Assembly: GCA_022559845.1 (NCBI GenBank)
Contig: CM040128.1
Coordinates: forward strand, 270,822,698 to 270,886,697
DNA: 64,000 nucleotides
Direction: 5' to 3'
Source: Amorphophallus konjac
Lineage: Eukaryota; Streptophyta; Magnoliopsida; Alismatales; Araceae
How positions within the stretch are numbered: the stretch's first letter is position 1; each line of letters starts with the position of its first letter. A program made the position numbers and the translations under genes. The notes beneath the pieces were generated by a model. That model saw only the letters and a program-made list of their open reading frames with translations. It was not told the DNA's origin and made no database searches. This document shows, piece after piece, positions 26,701 through 32,700 of the stretch.

Positions 26701-29700
26701 GGGAAATCTCCTCTATTTGGGAGCGGGAATCCGATTTTTCGTCACGTTTGGATGGAGGAGTGGCCACTGCCTACAGATCTGACATTCGTTGCACTCTTGA
26801 TATCCTGCGAATCTTTATCGCCAATAATCGAGGAAAGCTGGCTGTGACTTACCCCGTTCCCAACCTTTTCAAAGACTTGTGATGATTTCAGACGCTAAAA
26901 GAGATGGAGCCTGTGTCCACCTGAGCCCTTCTCCTTTAAGACTTCCTTATTTTGCATCTTCCCCTCATTAGCAACTTCTTGACACCGTGATCATCTGAAT
27001 TTTGCATTGAATTACCCAAACCGCATGGACTACTGCCTGATGAGGATTCCGCTAATAATTCCTTTTCTTTATTGCAATTAACAAGAGGCAAGGTGAAAGA
27101 TGGTAATTTTCCAAAAACATGCTGACTACTATGACTTGGTCCTTTCCCCTTTGTAGGGCTATGGGTTGACTCGTTGAACTTGGTCGTCTTCCACCTCTAG
27201 ATGGCACCAAATTGATTGGCTGAAACCGAAACCTCTGCCTGTGGTACCATGACATCTTTGTACGTATGGTCCGCTGTTTGACCTGCAGAATGGCTTTTCT
27301 CTTCTATAAGACCTGCATAAGGGCTTTCAACAACAATAGATACCCAATAAAATGTATTTAGCCAATGGAGCTTCAAATGCTTAGGCATAGTAACCATCAT
27401 GTTTAAGTCGACCAACAACCTTGCGGCCTGCACATCCTGCCAAGACACCAAATGAGGGCACTAATGAAGAGAACACTTCCACGCTCCATAATGGCAATGG
27501 GATTCTAGACAACCAACACCATCGCATAGGTCCTTAAGATGCTACGTTCCTCCCCTTGTCCATCTTCCACTCAGACCACGACATCGTGATTATGAATTTC
27601 TAGTGAACTAGATTTGAGGACCTGTTCCTTCCAACTCGATGGAAGAAAAGAAAACAATAAAAGAGCTGGATGACAAAGAACTAACTGACAATGTTTAAAA
27701 AGATGCTGCCTTGAGGCGTTGAGGTGCATGCCTTAAGGCGAGGTGCTCCAAAAAAGCCTCAAGGCTTGCGCTTTTGACAAATAACACGAAGCGTATGTTT
27801 CTGCGCGGGTGAGGCGGTAGAGGCGGTGGGGCGTTGGATAGGCGCACGCCTCTGCATGGGGGCTACTCTACGGTCAGGATTGCATTGTACAAAATATTAA
27901 ACATTGGGTCCCATGAACCGTGACTCCCGTCTTTGTTGCGGCCTGTGTCTGAAAACACGAAGTCTCCTTGCCTTCGCAGCATCCTCTCACACAAGAGGAC
28001 CTCGTCACTGGAGTGCGAGCGGTTCAGCGACTGTCGGCGGCAGCTCTTGCGATTGCCGGCGGCGACTCTAGCGATTGCGAGCAGTGATTGCGAGAGGTCC
28101 AGCGGCCGGTGACTCCACTTCCAACGACTGCTTGCGGTCCATGTCCAACAGCCGGCGACCCCACTTCCAGCGACTGCGGGCGGTCCAGCGGCCGACAACT
28201 CCAGTGAGCGGTGACGCTGTAAGCACTAAGCAACCTTGGCGGCTTGGCGTCTCCAGCGAGTGGCGACCATAGTTACCACCGGCACGGGCTGCATGACACC
28301 TACAGGTAATGAGTCGCAAGGTTCCATTTTTTCCCCATAAAACCTTGGCATGACGTCCTTTCTTTCTTCTTCTTTTTCTTCTTTGTGCTCTTCTCCTCTT
28401 TCTTGCAGTTTTCGCTCTTCAGACATCAGAAATTGCTTTTCTTCTTCCCCCACTCCAGCAGGAGCTGCAGGACCAAGGTCCTTTCTACTCCTGCTCTCCT
28501 CTTCCTTCTCATTAGTTCAGAGAATCAGTTTTTTTCTTTTCATTAGCATTCTTTTCCTCCTCACTAGTCCAATGGCTCTGTTTCAGGCTGTGAGCGTGAC
28601 AGTCTCACAGACATTAGTTGGACTGATAGAATATTATTATTTATTATCTCTTTATTTCTTCTTCCATTTATTTTATGCTTTTTTATTGTCTCTTCCTCCT
28701 CATTTCAGACTGAGAATCGGATTTATTTATTTATATTAGCATTCTTTTGCTGTTTATGAACTACATGATTCCATCTATTTACTTTTTCTCCCATTAGCTT
28801 TCTGTTTATGAAGTACAGTTGAATTATAGCTACAGGGCATCAATTCTCTGTTACTGTTTAGTTTATTTTGTGAACTTTTGTGAATTGTTTAGTTATTTCT
28901 TTATAAATCCAAATGCCTAATGCAATTCTCCACTTTGAGGTAAGTTAATATTTTTAGATAATAAATATTAATTTAGTTTTATTAATATTAGTTTAATTAT
29001 TTTTATATTTATTGAGGCTTATGGCTCATTATGCTTTGAGGCTTACGCCTCGTCAGACTTCGACAAAACGCCTCATGAGTGCCTCAAGTCTTTAGAAACC
29101 TTGCTAACTGACCACCCAACCTTCTTCCTTTGCTACCGTAGAGCATCTATCACCTCGCACTATTCAACAGAGCCTTTAGGGGCTTTTTCAATGAGGGCAT
29201 CATTGAGAGCCTTCATGTTATGATCGTATGAAGGGGACCACAGAGCCTCCACGAGAAGATACTGTTGCAGCTCTACATCATACTAGTTTGCTTGGGGTCT
29301 AGTACCTACTCCGTGGAAGGAAGGATCAGATTGGATCGGCTAGGATCGGATGATCCATTCGGTTGTGGGTCTGGCTGATCCGATCCTGATCCATCCAGTC
29401 CCGATTCTTGGGCCAGATCGGCCCTGATTGGGTGATCTTATTCAGGACCGGGCGATCATAGCTGATTTCACCCAAATGAGGAGTTCAGATTTGAACTCTT
29501 GGGGTGGGGATAAACCTGCCCGGGACAAAGTGGGGTGTTGGGCTTTTGTGAAGTATTTGCGGGGGAGGGGGGTTCCACTCATTTCTTCTTTCACAAGCTA
29601 TTTCGGGCAAAGTGAGGAGTTTTTTTTTGTTGTTTTAATTTTCTTACATCACTCTAACCCTCCCTAACGCTCCACCATGCCCCCTCTCTCTAGGAGTCTC

Positions 29701-32700
29701 TCTCTATCTTAGTCAACTTTCTCTATCTTAGGCCAGTAGGAAATCTATTACAGAAGAAAGATATTCCAAGGAAACATGTCATCATGTGGGCCGGGTAGTG
29801 GATCTGGACAAGTATTATATGAAGAAGAGATCTATGACGTGACTAGGGATGATGACCCTAGGATGGGTCCTATGGACCCTTATGTTTGAGGGGGAGAAAC
29901 AAGAAACTAAACATCATTGTTGCATTAAGAATTTGAAGATTTTTGCGGAAAAAATTGGCAGGTGGTTTCTCGGTGGTTCTTCAACAGTGTGCCGGTAAAG
30001 AAGATATAGTTGAGGCAATTGTAGAAGTGGGTATAGGAGCTCCGAGCCCAACTCCAAAGGAGATCTACAACACTTACCTACCTCAAGAGGTGAATGGTTT
30101 GAAATAATACATTAAGTCTTTTGAACGAATGTGAGATGAGAGAGGCTGCACAATTATGACAGATGGATGATAGGTATAGGCCTATTTTTTCTAGCTTGAT
30201 CATTATTCAAATTGATTGATTATCAATTATATTATTGAACTTAACTAATTACCTATTACATAGGCATTATAAGGAGAATGATCAACTTTCTTGTGTATTG
30301 TCAAGTGGGGACAATCTTTTAGAAGTCGATGGATGCTAGCGGACATATAAAAAATGTTTGACTACTTGTTCAAATTGATGGATGAGATGGTTGAACAAGT
30401 TGGAGAGCATAGGGTGGTGTAAATTGTGATAATGCATCATCATATAAATTGGCTACGCATATGTTGATGGACAAACGCGAGCACCTATTTTGGGTGTCTT
30501 GTTTTACACTCTAGATTTGATGTTGGAGGATATGTGCAAGGATGAGAAGAGCCGATACTATGGTTTCTGCTCAGTACATCACCACGTATGTGTACAACCG
30601 CAACCATGTCAAATTGATCCTCTAGCACATTGGAGGGAGGGAGTTCCTACATCCAAGGGCAACTCAGTTTGCCTCTACATATATCTTGCACTCTTGGATG
30701 CGTCCCTTATTACAGATGATTGCTTCAAAGGGTTGGGAAGAGTATATTGCTATGATTGCGAAGCAAGATGTTCGAACCAAGAGAAAGAAAGTGGAGGAGC
30801 TCATTGAAAATAGGGATCTATAGAAAGACATTAAGATGGTTCTTGATGTGGTGGAATCAATCGTCAAAGTTTTAAAGATTGTGGATGGTGACAAGAAGGC
30901 TGACATGGGGTACTTATATGAAGAGCAGAGGAGGAAATTTAAAAATCCAACCTTAGGACATACACAATGGTGGGGCATCATCGATGAAAGGTGGGATAGG
31001 ACTCTCCACTTTGATCTTCATGTCGTAGTTATTTGTAGCCTACAATTCTACCATTCATATTTTTCATTTTGAAGTCATTGTTAACACTTGAGAAAAATCT
31101 ACCAATATGTAGGCTATTTTTTCAACTCACGCTATTAATATGACCAAAATGCAAAGAATGATGATGATGTATTCAATGAAACAAAGAATGCCATTTGGCG
31201 CATACTAATAGATGATGATTGGGCCATTATAGTGTGCAACAAGATGCATGATTATAGGTTAAAATCAATGCATGTTGGAAGTCATTGAGCACAAAGGGCA
31301 GTAATGTTGCGTAGTCTCGGTAAGCCAATAGAGTAATGTGTATTACTCATCTTTTAAACCTTGTTTTATATGATGTTAATTTTCTAACTATCATTAAATT
31401 TATAATTTGTGCAGTTGATTGGTGGATGGATTATAGTGAATTTCTGGATATGAGAATCTAGCATATGTTGCTATCTGGGTATTAAGTCGAACAACAGCTG
31501 CTTCTAAGTGTGAGAGAAATTGGTTAACATTCTCTCTCATTCATACAAAGTAGAGGAATAGGCTTACATCCTCAAGATTAGAGCAACTTATCTTCTACCA
31601 TTACAACACACGTTTGAAGTTTAAGAACCTCCAAAGAATTTAAGAGGCACAAAATGAAGAAATAAGGTGGACAGAAGAACTCATGGGATAGCCTATCACA
31701 TAGCCTACACCAACAGAAGGATGCATTGACTTGGATGAAGTATTTCATGATGAAAATCTTCTCCATTCATGGGTTGATGCAAGGATGGCTTTAGGTGAAC
31801 TGGAATTTGATCCAAATGGTCGAGTTTGGGCTGAAGGGAAGTTGGATGATATTCCATTATTAGTAGAATTTGAATTTCCACCTCCGAAAAGAGCACAAAA
31901 GGCATTGAAGAAGAAGACTACCTCCACATGTATTACATAGGGTTGTCAATGGGCCGGGCCCGGGCTAGGCTTAGGTGAGAATAACATAATTTTAACTAAA
32001 TAGTTTTTAAAATTTAAAGTGAGAATAAAAAAAGAGAACGGGCCGGGCCGGCTTGCGGGCTGAACTCAAAGCCTGAGCCCGGCCCGCGGGCCTAGTCGGG
32101 CCGGGTTTTTAGGCCCGGCTAAAAGTCCGCTGGCCGAAAAAGACCTTGCGGCCCGACCCGAAATCGGGCCAGGCCCGCGGGCCTGTCGGGCCAGCCAGGC
32201 CCATTGACAGCTCTACTATTACAACCATCACCCTTATGGACATTGCAGATTTGGACACTATACAAGGGGATCAAACCCTAGAACCAAATGACAAGGTCAT
32301 CTATTAAAATTCAGAGGATTTCACTTTGGCTAGTAGCCATGGTGATGATGATGATGATGATCTAAGTCAAAGATAAGGTGGTGCGGTCATTCATTCACAA
32401 GACTTAAACGGCCAAGGGTATTGTATTCATAGAGGTGCGATGTTTCAACCATGTTACACAAGATGAAGATCATACTAGCTGTCTTTTCGGAGACATCCGA
32501 TAAAATTGGAACGATATAGAGAAGATCATACTAGCCGAAAAGTAAAAAAAATGTCTCAAGCAAACTAGCAGGAGATAGGGGGAAATGGAAGGAAAAGCAA
32601 AAGTTTGTATATCCACTAGGAACAACCTTTGAAATTCTAGGCATTACAAACACAAGCTATAATGCAAACCTCATCCCTTATCGGTGGAATTGATTGAGAA

